In this document: positions 42,856 through 51,983 of the stretch, piece by piece
How the letters are laid out: each line of letters opens with the position of its first letter
Position numbering within the stretch: the first letter of the stretch is position 1
NCBI RefSeq assembly: GCF_005239135.1
Contig: NZ_QKNX01000008.1
Location: forward strand, 17,103 to 81,102
DNA length: 64,000 nt
Reading direction: 5' to 3'
Source: Natronomonas salsuginis
GTDB taxonomy: Archaea > Halobacteriota > Halobacteria > Halobacteriales > Haloarculaceae
The notes under the pieces: model-generated
What the model saw: only the letters and a program-made list of their open reading frames with translations
The model's database searches: none
What the model was told of the DNA's origin: nothing
Program-made: the position numbers and the translations under genes

Positions 42856-43650
42856 TTAGAGCGCGTCCCGCAAGGCAGCGTTCATCGCGTCGATCGGCGC
42901 GTCGCGTCCGGTCCAGATCTCGAACGCCTCGACGCCCTGAAACAGCAACATCCACGCGCCGTCGATCGTCGTCGCGCCGATGGCCCGCGCCTCGGTGAGC
43001 AGCCGGGTGTCGATCGGCGCGTAGACGGCGTCGAGCACTGCCAGCCCCCCGTGCAGCGCCGCCTTCGGCACCGGCGTCTCGTCCGATTCCATGCCCACGC
43101 TCGTCGCGTTGACGAGCACGCTCGCATCGGCCAGCGCCGCGTCGAGAGCGTCGAGGCCGCTCGCACTCGCGTTCGGCTCGGCTTCGGCGAGCGATTCTGC
43201 GCGCTCGACGGTCCGGTTCGCGATGTGCACCTCCATCCCCGCGTCGGCGAGCGCGAACGCCGCGGCGCGACCGGCCCCGCCCGCACCGACGACGACCGCC
43301 CGACCCGAAAGCGCCACGTCGTGGTGCTCGAACGACCGGACGACGCCGGCGGCGTCCGTGTTGTACCCCGTCGGTTCACCGTCGAAGGCGACGGTGTTGA
43401 CCGCGCCGATTCGCTCGGCGAGGGGGTCGGCGGCGACGACCGCCGCGACGTCCTGCTTGAACGGAATCGTCACGTTCAGCCCCGCGATCCCGAGCGCGTC
43501 CGCGCCGTCGATGACGCGCTCGATCGAGCCCCGTTCGGGCTCGAACGTCACGTAGCGAGCGTCTATCCCGCGCTCCTCGTAGGCCGCCTCGTGCATGGGC
43601 GGCGACACCGAGTGCCCGACCGGATTTCCGATGAGACCGAAGACCTGCAT
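42856..43650 (-). CDS. aroE: Shikimate dehydrogenase
   Basis: The 264-residue NADP enzyme starts [20 protein letters not shown]. The shikimate-binding residues are in [25 protein letters not shown] with the catalytic Lys, GAVNTV and [10 protein letters not shown]. The cofactor loop is [15 protein letters not shown] with [10 protein letters not shown]. It catalyses 3-dehydroshikimate to shikimate in aromatic amino acid synthesis. No other shikimate gene is near. It is divergent from dtdA. Confidence 0.96.
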   Translation of the reverse strand: MQVFGLIGNPVGHSVSPPMHEAAYEERGIDARYVTFEPERGSIERVIDGADALGIAGLNVTIPFKQDVAAVVAADPLAERIGAVNTVAFDGEPTGYNTDAAGVVRSFEHHDVALSGRAVVVGAGGAGRAAAFALADAGMEVHIANRTVERAESLAEAEPNASASGLDALDAALADASVLVNATSVGMESDETPVPKAALHGGLAVLDAVYAPIDTRLLTEARAIGATTIDGAWMLLFQGVEAFEIWTGRDAPIDAMNAALRDAL

Positions 43651-43766
43651 ACGCGAGCGACCCCGCGAGCGGGCAAAAGGATTCCGCGATTCAGCTCTCG
43701 CCGTCCCGCTGGAACCATCGTTCTCCCGCCCGCTCGACGGTTGCTCCGGTGAGCGGCGGGACTGCG

Positions 43767-43773
43767 TTTAAAC
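43767..43773 (+). promoter_or_regulatory. TATA box upstream of dtdA
   Basis: TTTAAAC is centred about 23 bp before an in-frame ATG at 43793 and about 92 bp before the likely dtdA start at 43862. Either dtdA has a leader of about 65 nt or translation begins at 43793 with a 23-residue extension. Confidence 0.4.
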
Positions 43774-43861
43774 GAATCTCCTGGTATACCGTATGTCGGG
43801 ATACGAAATCTACCTGAGGTCGGATCACACGGCCTTTGTTCACCGCTCTCCGAGAGTGAGT

Positions 43862-45187
43862 ATGCTCGCAGTCGTCGTCTCTCGCGCGGACGAAGCCTCC
43901 GAACACATCGGCGAACAGCTCCTCGACCTCGCAGAGTGGGACGAACTCGAGGACGAGCGCCGGTCGGACGCCAACGGCGGCGGCCGCTACTACCGAGCCG
44001 AGGGCGTCGAACTCCGGACGTTCGACGACCTCCACATTCACCTCGACGGCGTCGCGGCCACTTTCGACGATCCCGATCTGTTGGTCTTCGCCTCCCGCCA
44101 CGCCGGCGACACCGGGCCGTTGCTCACCGCTCACGCCACCGGAAACTTCGGATCGGCCGAATACGGGGGCCGAGCGGGATCGCTCGCCCGCGCCGCGCCG
44201 AACGCCCTCTCGGTCGTTCGCGGCGCGCTCGAAACGCACGCGCCGTCAGGATACGACATCGGCGTCGAGTGTACCCACCACGGTCCGAGCACCGTCGGTT
44301 GTCCGTCGTTGTTCGTGGAGGTCGGGAGCGACGAACCGCAGTGGCACGATCCCGAGGCCGCCCGGGCGGTCGCGCGCGCGATCCTGGAGCTCCGCGGCGT
44401 CGCCCCCCACCGCGAACGGACGGTCGTCGGCTTCGGCGGCAGCCACTACGCCCCGCGGTTCGATCGTGCGCTGACCGAGACGGACTGGGGCGTCGGCCAC
44501 GTTGCGGCCGACTGGGCGCTCGACGAGCTGGGCGACCCCCGCGACGCGCGCGCCGTCGTCGCCAAGGCGTTCCAGATGAGCGGAAGCGAGTTTGCACTGC
44601 TCGACGGTTCCCACCCCGATCTCGAGGTCGCTATCGACGAGTTGGGGTTCGAACGCCTCTCCGAAACGTTCCTCCGGGAGACGACCGGCGTCTCCCTCGA
44701 TCTCGTCGGGCGAATCGAACGAGCGCTCGGGTCGATCGATGACGGCACCCGACTCGGAGCGTCCGCGACGGCGCACGACGGCGAGTTCCTCACTCGAGAT
44801 CTCCCCGCGGAACTACTCGAGGAGGCCAACGGGATCGATCGCGGTGCCGTGCTGGAAGCAGTCGATTCGACCGCGATCGCCTACGAGACCGCTGATAGCG
44901 GCTCGCTCGTCGCCGGATCCATCGCGCTTTTCGACGCCGACGGATACCGCACCGTGATCCGCAAACTCGCGGCCGTCCTCGAGAAGAAATACGACGTCGT
45001 CGACGTACGGGATTCGGAGGTGTTCGTTCGGCGGGAGGCGTTCGATCCCGAACTCGCCCGGGCGGCCGGCGTCGAGGACGGCCCCGCGTTCGGGCGGCTT
45101 TCGGCCGGCGAAGCGGTCGAAGTCGACGGGGCGCAGGTCGCGCCCGCCGCCGTCCGAACGACGCGCGAGCGGTGCTTCGAGATCTGA
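43862..45187 (+). CDS. dtdA: D-aminoacyl-tRNA deacylase DtdA
   Basis: From ATG 43862 the protein has 441 residues and starts MLAVVVSRADEASEHIGEQL, the usual N-terminus of archaeal DTD2/GEK1-type deacylases. Conserved parts are LLVFASRHAGDTGPLLTAHA, THHGPSTVGCPSLFVEVGSD, VVGFGGSHYAPRFDRA and AVVAKAFQMSG. The C-terminal 140 residues are an archaeal/haloarchaeal extension. It removes D-amino acids from mischarged tRNAs. An in-frame ATG at 43793 could add 23 residues (MSGYEIYLRSDHTAFVHRSP) but these lack family resemblance. Confidence 0.92.
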   Translation: MLAVVVSRADEASEHIGEQLLDLAEWDELEDERRSDANGGGRYYRAEGVELRTFDDLHIHLDGVAATFDDPDLLVFASRHAGDTGPLLTAHATGNFGSAEYGGRAGSLARAAPNALSVVRGALETHAPSGYDIGVECTHHGPSTVGCPSLFVEVGSDEPQWHDPEAARAVARAILELRGVAPHRERTVVGFGGSHYAPRFDRALTETDWGVGHVAADWALDELGDPRDARAVVAKAFQMSGSEFALLDGSHPDLEVAIDELGFERLSETFLRETTGVSLDLVGRIERALGSIDDGTRLGASATAHDGEFLTRDLPAELLEEANGIDRGAVLEAVDSTAIAYETADSGSLVAGSIALFDADGYRTVIRKLAAVLEKKYDVVDVRDSEVFVRREAFDPELARAAGVEDGPAFGRLSAGEAVEVDGAQVAPAAVRTTRERCFEI

Positions 45188-45237
45188 CCCACCCGGCGGA
45201 ATCCTCGACCGTTCCGGAGACCAAGCAATTGGGGCGT

Positions 45238-45816
45238 TCACCCGGGTAACAACAGGTTGAGAATCGCGACGACGATCCCCGCGAGACCCATCCGAACGCC
45301 GGCCACGATCACGTTTTGCTTCGAGACCGACCCGAGGTACGCCCCGAACAGGAACAACACGGCGACCCCGATTCCGACGGCGACGAAGACGGCTTCGAGC
45401 AGGCTGAAGACGACGCCGTGGAGGAGAAACGGCAGGAGGGGCAGGACGATACCGATGATCGGCCCGACGCCGCTCGCGATCGCGTTGATTTTTCGGGCGC
45501 TCGTCCGCCGCGATTGGGCCCTCGTGTCGCCGAGATCGGTCAGCATCGCCCGCTCGATCCGGTGCAGCTCGGCCCGCTTTTCGGCCCGCTCGATCTCCCA
45601 GACGCTCCAGACGCCCGAGGTTCCGAGCCCGACGGCCGCGCCGATTCCGATGGTGAAGACCGTTATCCCGTCCGTCACGCCGGACATGTACGCCCCGACG
45701 ACGACGCCGATGCTCGTCAGCGTCCCGTCGAACCCGTTTGAGATGAAGTATCGCCGGGAGATCGATCGCACGTCCTCGTCGTCGGTGAGCGCTCGGAGGG
45801 CGGACAGTCGACCCAT
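45238..45816 (-). CDS. VIT1/CCC1-family metal transporter-like membrane protein
   Basis: The 192-residue protein starts MGRLSALRALTDDEDVRSIS. The first helix contains GFDGTLTSIGVVVGAYMSG, the typical VIT1 entry motif. About five hydrophobic helices are visible, at roughly 27-45, 50-72, 112-132, 135-160 and 168-190. The loop between helices 2 and 3 is rich in Glu and His (EIERAEKRAELHRIERAM), the position where plant VIT1 binds iron. It could export or sequester Fe2+ or Mn2+. It lies 3 bp after the DUF211 gene, likely in one operon. Confidence 0.85.
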   Translation of the reverse strand: MGRLSALRALTDDEDVRSISRRYFISNGFDGTLTSIGVVVGAYMSGVTDGITVFTIGIGAAVGLGTSGVWSVWEIERAEKRAELHRIERAMLTDLGDTRAQSRRTSARKINAIASGVGPIIGIVLPLLPFLLHGVVFSLLEAVFVAVGIGVAVLFLFGAYLGSVSKQNVIVAGVRMGLAGIVVAILNLLLPG

Positions 45817-45819
45817 GGC

Positions 45820-46113
45820 TCAGCGGTCCTGAGGCGTTTTGACCCGCTCGACCGTTCGATCCCCGCAGACGACCTGATCGATCGAATGGACCGTTCCCCC
45901 GAGGTCGTTGACGGTCTCCTCGATCGCCGCCGCGTCGATCGCTTCGCCCTCGATCGTGAGTGTGAGATTCTGGACCTCGCGGTCGGTTTCGAGCAGCGTC
46001 ACGTTGACGCCGTCGATACCGGCGTGGTCTGCGATCGCGGTGGCGACCACGATCGCATCGGGCTCGTGGGGTTTCAGGACGTCGAGGACGAGGCGGCGTA
46101 TCTTGGTGTTCAT
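45820..46113 (-). CDS. DUF211 domain protein
   Basis: The 97-residue protein starts MNTKIRRLVLDVLKPHEPDA. The whole length is the DUF211 ferredoxin-like fold: IRRLVLDVLKPHEP, VVATAIADHAGIDGVNVTLL, TLTIEGEAIDAAAIEETVND and GGTVHSIDQVVCGD. DUF211 proteins are small archaeal/bacterial proteins of unknown function, often near membrane proteins. Here it lies directly between a VIT1-like transporter (3-bp gap) and a P-type ATPase (51 bp upstream). A regulatory role in metal transport is an inference from this context. The ATG at 46113 is preferred over a longer in-frame start. Confidence 0.9.
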   Translation of the reverse strand: MNTKIRRLVLDVLKPHEPDAIVVATAIADHAGIDGVNVTLLETDREVQNLTLTIEGEAIDAAAIEETVNDLGGTVHSIDQVVCGDRTVERVKTPQDR

Positions 46114-46164
46114 AGTCACGCCATCGACCTGCACACGCTTAGTTCCGGGTCCGTCTCCCGATGA

Positions 46165-48738
46165 TCATCGGGACGGATCAGTTCCGGTGGTTCGTCGGAT
46201 GAGCGCGGCGATCGCGACGTAGATCGGGAGACACACGAGGAGTACGACGGCGATGATCCCCCAGTCGGTCAGACCGAGCGGGACGGTCCCGAAGTACTGA
46301 TTGAGAGGCGTGTACAGCACGGCCAATTGAAGAACGGCCGACCCCGCGACCGCGGCTGCGAGCCACGGGTTCGACAGCGTCGGGGTCTCGCGCAGCCAGC
46401 GGATGACGTAGAGCTTCTCGAATTCGAGGAAGACGAAGCCGGTGAACACCATCGTCATCGCGTACGGCGTGACGACAGCTGCGCCCTCCAGCGCGAACGC
46501 CATGAGCCCGAGCATGACGACCGTGGTGACGGCTCCGGTAGCGGCGATCACGCCGAGCATCCGACGCCCGACGATGCCCCGCTCGGGATCGCGCGGCGGT
46601 CGGTTCATCACGCCTTCGCCTTTCGGATCGGCACCGAGCGCCAGCGCCGGCAGACCGTCGGTCAACAGGTTGATCCAGAGCAGTTGCACGGCCGGCAAAA
46701 TGAGGTAGCCGTACAGCGAAGCGATGAAGACGAGCGCGACCTCGGCGACGTTCGCACTGAGGAGATAGGCGACGAACTTCCAGATGTTGTCGAAGATGGC
46801 TCGGCCGCGTTCGACGGCCCGTTCAATCGTCTCGTAGTTGTCGTCCAGGAGGACGATATCCGACGCCTGTCTCGCGACGTCGGTGCCGCGGATCCCCATC
46901 GCGACGCCGACGTCTGCGCTTTTCAACGCCGGCGCGTCGTTGACGCCGTCGCCCGTCATCGCGACCTCGTGGCCGAGCTCCTGAAGCGCGCGCAAGATGC
47001 GGACCTTGTGTTCCGGCGACGTCCGAGCGAACACGTCGACCGATTCGACGCGCCCGATGAGGGCTTCGTCGTCCATCCGCTCGATATCACCGCCCTCCAG
47101 CACTTTCGTTCCGATCCCGAGCGCGTCGGCGATCGCGCGCGCGGTCCGGGCGTTGTCGCCGGTCACCATCTTCACGGCGATCCCGGCACGCGTCGTCGCG
47201 GCGATGGCGTCGGCGACCTCCGTGCGCGGCGGATCGATCATCCCGGACAGCCCGACGAAGATCAGCCCGTCACCGAGGTCGTCGGCGTCCGCTGGGTCCT
47301 CGCGGTACGCCATCGCGAGGACGCGGAGCGCGTCGTCGCCGAACTCCCGAACGGTCGCCTCGACCCTGTCGCGAGCAGTATCTGTCAGTTCGACGGGACC
47401 GTCGGCGGTCAGTATCCGGTCGCAGTTCTCGATGACGACTTCCGGTGCGCCCTTGACGTATCCGACGTCGCCGTGGACCGTCCCCATCCACTTGCGTTCG
47501 GACGAAAAGGGAACTTCGCCGGTCCTCGGATGCTCCGCTCTGAGCCCGTCGACGTCCAGCCCTCGGCGGTCGGCCACCTCCAAGAGTGCCTGCTCGGTCG
47601 GATCGCCGTCTTCGAGGGTCGAATCGTTACAGAGGATGCCGATCCGCAGAAGCAGTTTCTCCCGATCCGAACGGGGATCCGACGTATCGGTCGCGTCGAC
47701 GACCGAGTCGTTCATCCAGAGTCTGTCGACGGTCATCTGTCCCCTAGTGAGCGTCCCCGTCTTGTCCGTACAGATGACGTCGACGGCCCCGAGGGCTTCG
47801 ACGGCCGGGAGCCGACGGACGAGCGCGTTCTCGTCGGACATCTTCCGGACGCCGAGTGCGAGCGTGAGCGTGACGACCGCCGGCAGCCCCTCCGGAACCG
47901 CGGCGACGGCGAGTGATACCGCCGTGAGTGCGGCTTGTACCGCTGAGGTTCCACGAACGAACAAAAGCGGGACGACGAGTGCGGAGAGGATCACGACCCC
48001 GACCCCGAGCGTTCGCCCCAACTCGTCCAGTTCGCCCTGCAGCGGTGTTTGCGTGTCTTCGGTCGTGGCGAGTCGCTGTGCGATCTCTCCGACCGCCGTC
48101 TCCATCCCCGTCTCGGTGACGACGGCGACGCCCTTTCCCCGCGTGACGTTCGTCCCCTTGTACACCATGCTCGTCCGCTCCGCGAGCGACGTCTCCGAAC
48201 CCACCGGATCCGTCGATTTCGAAACCGGAACGCTCTCGCCGGTCAGCGCGGCCTCGTCAGTCTCGAGATCGGTCGAACCGAGCAGCCGGCTGTCGGCGGG
48301 AACGACGTCCCCACCGCCCAACACGATCACGTCACCGGGAACGAGGCCCGACGCGTCGATCTCTTGGAGGTCGCCGTCGCGTCTGACTGCGGCCGTCGGT
48401 GCCACCATTTTGCGGAGCGATTGGAGGCTTCGCTCGGCTCGGTAGTCCTGGACGAACCCGAACGCGCCGTTCGCCGCCACGATGACGAGGATCAAGACCG
48501 CATCGACCGCGTGGCCCGCCCAGATGGAGAGTGCGGCGGCGGCCACGAGCACCCAGATCAGCACGCTGTCGAACTGTTCGAGCACGATATCGAACGGCGA
48601 CCGCCCGCCGTCGCTGACGAGCTCGTTCTCGCCGTGTGATTCGAGTCGTCGACGAGCTTCGTCACTCGACAGTCCCTCCGGCTGCGAGCCGAGGTCATCG
48701 AGAACACGATCCGAAGCCAGCCCGTGCGGCTTGGGCAT
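46165..48738 (-). CDS. P-type cation-transporting ATPase, P2A (Ca2+-ATPase) type
   Basis: The 857-residue protein starts MPKPHGLASDRVLDDLGSQP. TGES is at 167-170, the TM4 PEGLP at 282-286, and the phosphorylation motif DKTGT begins at Asp325. TGDGVNDAPALK is the hinge. TM6 carries WINLLTDGLPALALGADP, close to the SERCA calcium-site sequence, and TM5 has SANVAEVALVF. Ten membrane helices are expected. This points to Ca2+ (or Mn2+) export. The start at 48738 is supported by a CCTATGCG box about 27 bp upstream; a 42-residue upstream in-frame extension is unlikely. Confidence 0.92.
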   Translation of the reverse strand: MPKPHGLASDRVLDDLGSQPEGLSSDEARRRLESHGENELVSDGGRSPFDIVLEQFDSVLIWVLVAAAALSIWAGHAVDAVLILVIVAANGAFGFVQDYRAERSLQSLRKMVAPTAAVRRDGDLQEIDASGLVPGDVIVLGGGDVVPADSRLLGSTDLETDEAALTGESVPVSKSTDPVGSETSLAERTSMVYKGTNVTRGKGVAVVTETGMETAVGEIAQRLATTEDTQTPLQGELDELGRTLGVGVVILSALVVPLLFVRGTSAVQAALTAVSLAVAAVPEGLPAVVTLTLALGVRKMSDENALVRRLPAVEALGAVDVICTDKTGTLTRGQMTVDRLWMNDSVVDATDTSDPRSDREKLLLRIGILCNDSTLEDGDPTEQALLEVADRRGLDVDGLRAEHPRTGEVPFSSERKWMGTVHGDVGYVKGAPEVVIENCDRILTADGPVELTDTARDRVEATVREFGDDALRVLAMAYREDPADADDLGDGLIFVGLSGMIDPPRTEVADAIAATTRAGIAVKMVTGDNARTARAIADALGIGTKVLEGGDIERMDDEALIGRVESVDVFARTSPEHKVRILRALQELGHEVAMTGDGVNDAPALKSADVGVAMGIRGTDVARQASDIVLLDDNYETIERAVERGRAIFDNIWKFVAYLLSANVAEVALVFIASLYGYLILPAVQLLWINLLTDGLPALALGADPKGEGVMNRPPRDPERGIVGRRMLGVIAATGAVTTVVMLGLMAFALEGAAVVTPYAMTMVFTGFVFLEFEKLYVIRWLRETPTLSNPWLAAAVAGSAVLQLAVLYTPLNQYFGTVPLGLTDWGIIAVVLLVCLPIYVAIAALIRRTTGTDPSR

Positions 48739-48921
48739 GGCCGAAGCGTTCGATTCGCAGACGCATAGGCGTACCCCCGCCACGCCGCGTCTCGGCCATC
48801 GCCTCGTCCCCCGACTTGACGCCAGATCCGGAATTGATATCCCATCATCTAGTTTATCGCTCACAACGCCGTCGGTGACCGGGTCAACGTCTGACGGCAG
48901 TCAGACGGGCAGGGAAAGATA

Positions 48922-48928
48922 CTTTATG
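48922..48928 (+). promoter_or_regulatory. TATA box for ftsZ
   Basis: CTTTATG is centred about 26 bp before the ATG at 48951, so the ftsZ mRNA is predicted to be leaderless. The whole 212-bp divergent region to the ATPase start holds no gene. Confidence 0.5.
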
Positions 48929-48950
48929 CGCGTACGCTACAACGGCGACA

Positions 48951-50108
48951 ATGGACTCGATTATCGAGGACGCTATCGAAGAGGCCGAAGAGGACGGGGA
49001 GGTCCCCGCCGCGGAGGCCACATCCGACACGGCGGGAACAACCTCCGACGTGAAGGGCTCCGGGACGATGACCGACGAGGAGCTCGCGGAGGTCGTCAAG
49101 GATCTCGAAACGAAGATCACCGTCGTCGGCTGCGGCGGGGCCGGCGGCAACACCGTCACCCGAATGGCCGACGCCGGCATCCACGGTGCGAAACTGGTCG
49201 CCGCGAACACCGACGCCCAACACCTCGCCACGGAGGTCGACGCCGACGAGAAGATCCTCATCGGCCGACAGCGAACCGGCGGCCGCGGTGCGGGGTCGGT
49301 TCCGAAGATCGGCGAGGAGGCCGCCCAAGAGAACTTAGAGGACATCAATAACTCCATCGACGGTTCCGACATGGTCTTTATCACCGCCGGACTCGGCGGC
49401 GGAACCGGCACCGGATCGGCCCCCGTCGTCGCACAGGCCGCCCAGGATCAGGGCGCGCTCACCATCGCCATCGTGACCATCCCGTTCACGGCCGAGGGCG
49501 AACGCCGTCGGGCGAACGCCGACGCCGGATTGGAGCGACTCCGGGCGGTCGCCGACACCGTCATCGTGATCCCGAACGACCGACTGCTCGATTACGCCCC
49601 CAACATGCCGCTGCAGGACGCGTTCAAGATCTGCGACCGCGTCCTCATGCGATCGGTGAAGGGGATGACCGAGCTCATCACGAAGCCCGGGCTGGTCAAC
49701 GTCGACTTCGCCGACGTGAAGACGATCATGGAGAACGGCGGCGTCGCCATGATCGGGCTGGGCGAGTCCGACTCGGAGAACAAAGCGCAGGACTCGATTC
49801 GCTCGGCGCTCCGCTCGCCGCTTCTCGACGTCGAGTTCGACGGCGCACAGAGCGCGCTCGTCAACGTCGTCGGCGGTCCGGACATGTCGATCGAGGAGGC
49901 GGAGGGCGTCGTCGAGGAGATCTACGACCGTATCGACCCCGATGCGCGCATCATCTGGGGAGCCTCGGTCAACCCCGAGTTCGACGGCAAGATGGAGACG
50001 ATGATCGTCGTCACGGGCGTCGAGAGCCCCCAAATATACGGCAAGAGCGAGGCCGAACAGGAGCGCGCTGTCACCGCAGGCGGCGACGACATCGACTTCG
50101 TCGAGTGA
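48951..50108 (+). CDS. ftsZ1: Cell division protein FtsZ (FtsZ1 type)
   Basis: The 385-residue tubulin-like GTPase starts [20 protein letters not shown], with an acidic N-terminal extension of about 50 residues before [13 protein letters not shown]. The tubulin signature [10 protein letters not shown] is at 149-158, and the T7 loop is in [15 protein letters not shown]. FtsZ polymerises at midcell; haloarchaea use FtsZ1 and FtsZ2 together. Placement directly upstream of secE and nusG is the usual FtsZ1 context, supporting the paralogue assignment. Confidence 0.95.
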   Translation: MDSIIEDAIEEAEEDGEVPAAEATSDTAGTTSDVKGSGTMTDEELAEVVKDLETKITVVGCGGAGGNTVTRMADAGIHGAKLVAANTDAQHLATEVDADEKILIGRQRTGGRGAGSVPKIGEEAAQENLEDINNSIDGSDMVFITAGLGGGTGTGSAPVVAQAAQDQGALTIAIVTIPFTAEGERRRANADAGLERLRAVADTVIVIPNDRLLDYAPNMPLQDAFKICDRVLMRSVKGMTELITKPGLVNVDFADVKTIMENGGVAMIGLGESDSENKAQDSIRSALRSPLLDVEFDGAQSALVNVVGGPDMSIEEAEGVVEEIYDRIDPDARIIWGASVNPEFDGKMETMIVVTGVESPQIYGKSEAEQERAVTAGGDDIDFVE

Positions 50109-50190
50109 TCGTCTCCCGAGCGATCCCTGCCCCGAAACGGCTGCTGTACGGATCAACAAGTAGAAAACCCCGGAGACGGAACGGACCAGT

Positions 50191-50364
50191 ATGAATACGC
50201 CCACCGACCTCACGTCGTACGTTCGCGTGTTGAAGCTCGCGAGTACGCCCGCGTGGGACGAGTTCTCGAAAGTCGCGACGATCGCGGGGCTCGGCATCAT
50301 GCTCGTCGGCCTCATCGGCTTCGTCATCTTCGCGGTCATGACGTTCGTGCCGGGGGGTCCGTGA
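50191..50364 (+). CDS. secE: Protein translocase subunit SecE (Sec61-gamma)
   Basis: The 57-residue protein starts MNTPTDLTSYVRVLKLASTP and has one C-terminal membrane helix (IAGLGIMLVGLIGFVIFAVM). VRVLKLASTPAWDEFSKVA is the amphipathic helix typical of archaeal SecE. It clamps SecY in the translocon. Its stop overlaps the nusG start (TGATG). No ORF-length cutoff would favour it, but position between ftsZ and nusG makes it secure. Confidence 0.93.
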   Translation: MNTPTDLTSYVRVLKLASTPAWDEFSKVATIAGLGIMLVGLIGFVIFAVMTFVPGGP

Positions 50365-50804
50365 TGTCTATCTACGCGGTCAAGACGACGGCGAGCCAGG
50401 AGCGAACCGTCGCCGACATGCTCATCAACCGCGAGGAGCCCTCGATCCACGCCGCGCTCGCGCCGGACGCGCTCACGAGTTACGTGATGGTCGAAGCCGA
50501 CGACACCGGGGTCATCGAGCGGGCGCTCGAGGATATCCCGCACGCCCGGACGCTGGTGTCAGATCGTCCCTCACCGTTCAGCGAGATCGAACACTTCCTC
50601 AGTCCGAAACCCGATGTCGAGGGTATCGCGGAGGGCGACATCGTCGAGTTGATCGCCGGGCCGTTCAAGGGCGAGAAAGCGCAGGTTCAGCGGATCGACG
50701 AAGGAAAGGATCAGGTCACCGTCGAACTGTACGAGGCGACGGTGCCGATCCCGGTCACCGTCCGTGGCGACCAGATACGCGTTCTCGATTCCGACGAGCG
50801 GTAA
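50364..50804 (+). CDS. spt5: Transcription elongation factor Spt5 (NusG-like)
   Basis: The 146-residue protein starts MSIYAVKTTASQERTVADML. The NGN domain spans about 1-85 and a KOW domain starts at GDIVELIAGPFKGEKAQVQR. Spt5 pairs with Spt4 (5914-6111) to hold RNA polymerase in a processive state. The start codon overlaps the secE stop by one base, so both are translated from the same mRNA. Confidence 0.95.
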   Translation: MSIYAVKTTASQERTVADMLINREEPSIHAALAPDALTSYVMVEADDTGVIERALEDIPHARTLVSDRPSPFSEIEHFLSPKPDVEGIAEGDIVELIAGPFKGEKAQVQRIDEGKDQVTVELYEATVPIPVTVRGDQIRVLDSDER

Positions 50805-50822
50805 CCGTACGCTGTTTTTCTC

Positions 50823-51134
50823 TCACGCCTCGGTCGCCGCTTCCTGTCTGTCGCCGCTGAGCCGCCGGACGACGGCCTCGATGTCGGCCTCGGCCTCGAC
50901 CTCTTTTATCAACATTTCTCGAAGTCGGATGTCGTCGGTCTCTGCCTCGTAACTGCGGAGATACTCGGCCCGCGAATGCTCCGAGAAAGCGTGTCGAATC
51001 GCGAAGTAGCCGTCCGGCATCGTCGTCCCGCAGACGGCACACCGGTGCCGTTCGTGCGCGTTCGCCTGATGGACCAGTAGGTCCTCGGCGTTATCGATCG
51101 CATACTCACAGCCGCCGATGGCGCACTCCCACAT
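50823..51134 (-). CDS. C2H2-like zinc-finger protein (DUF7565-type)
   Basis: The 103-residue protein starts MWECAIGGCEYAIDNAEDLL. Two zinc-binding units are visible: C-x4-C with the following H-x4-H in CAIGGC...VHQANAH, and CAVC with HAFSEH. The C-terminal 40 residues are acidic and helical. From memory it resembles the haloarchaeal DUF7565 family. The ATG at 51134 is chosen because the zinc finger begins immediately; a longer in-frame start at 51242 reads antisense into the PHP gene. DNA or RNA binding is a guess. Confidence 0.75.
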   Translation of the reverse strand: MWECAIGGCEYAIDNAEDLLVHQANAHERHRCAVCGTTMPDGYFAIRHAFSEHSRAEYLRSYEAETDDIRLREMLIKEVEAEADIEAVVRRLSGDRQEAATEA

Positions 51135-51215
51135 GCGCGGACAGTCGTCGTCCTGATACAAAACCCTTCGTACAGAATCGCAACGGATAACGCCCTCGCG
51201 CCCGCCGTCTCGGCC

Positions 51216-51983
51216 ATGGATCGGTTTCGTCTCGACGCGCACGTGAAACTACTTGACCAGGCTGTGGTCGAGCGGGCAAAGGATCGAGGGCTGGACGCGC
51301 TCGTCTACGCGCCCCACTTCGTTCGCCTGCCGGAGATCCGCCGCCGCGCCGAGCGATTCACCGACGACGAACTGTTGGTCGTGCCCGGCCGGGAGGTGTT
51401 TACCGGCGACTGGCGGAACCGAAAACACGTGTTGGCGCTCGGTCTCTCCGAGCCGGTTCCGGACTTCATCACGCTCGAGGGGGCGATGGCCGAGTTCGAA
51501 CAGCAGGGGGCGACCGTACTCGCGCCGCATCCGGAGTTCGCAACCGTCAGTCTCGAGGCGCACGACATCCGCGCTCACCGCGACCGGATCCACGGGATCG
51601 AGGTGTACAATCCGAAATACCTCGCGGGACACGCCGAACGTGCCCGCGAACTCGCTGCGACGTTCAATCTGCCGGCGTTCGGCTCGTCGTACGCCCATCT
51701 CCCGAAGACCGTCGGCGAGGTGTGGACGGCGTTCGAGGGGTCGTTCGAGACCGTTCCCGAGGTCGTCGCGGCGCTTCGCGACGGCGTCCCTCGATCGGTG
51801 TATCACCGATCGGGACCGCGACACCGGGTGCGGTGCGCCGCGGAGTTCGCGCACCTCTTTTATGAGAACAGCTGGGGAAAGATCGACCGACTCTTTCTGT
51901 CCGGAACGGAGCCGACGCACCCGGAACACATCGCCTACGAGGGCCGCTTCGACGCCGTGAGCGTCTACACGGATACGGACTAG
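51216..51983 (+). CDS. PHP domain protein with incomplete metal site
   Basis: The 255-residue protein starts MDRFRLDAHVKLLDQAVVER. PHP phosphoesterases normally start with H-x-H; here it is His9 and Lys11. Later ligand positions include His34 (YAPHFV), Glu60 (PGREVFTG), His71 (KHVLALGL) and His105 (LAPHPEF), and the GSDAH motif is degraded to GSSYAH. A reduced metal site is likely. The RHRVRCAAEFAHLFYENSWG segment is a C-terminal extension. It converges on the membrane hydrolase gene with a 4-bp overlap. Confidence 0.82.
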   Translation: MDRFRLDAHVKLLDQAVVERAKDRGLDALVYAPHFVRLPEIRRRAERFTDDELLVVPGREVFTGDWRNRKHVLALGLSEPVPDFITLEGAMAEFEQQGATVLAPHPEFATVSLEAHDIRAHRDRIHGIEVYNPKYLAGHAERARELAATFNLPAFGSSYAHLPKTVGEVWTAFEGSFETVPEVVAALRDGVPRSVYHRSGPRHRVRCAAEFAHLFYENSWGKIDRLFLSGTEPTHPEHIAYEGRFDAVSVYTDTD

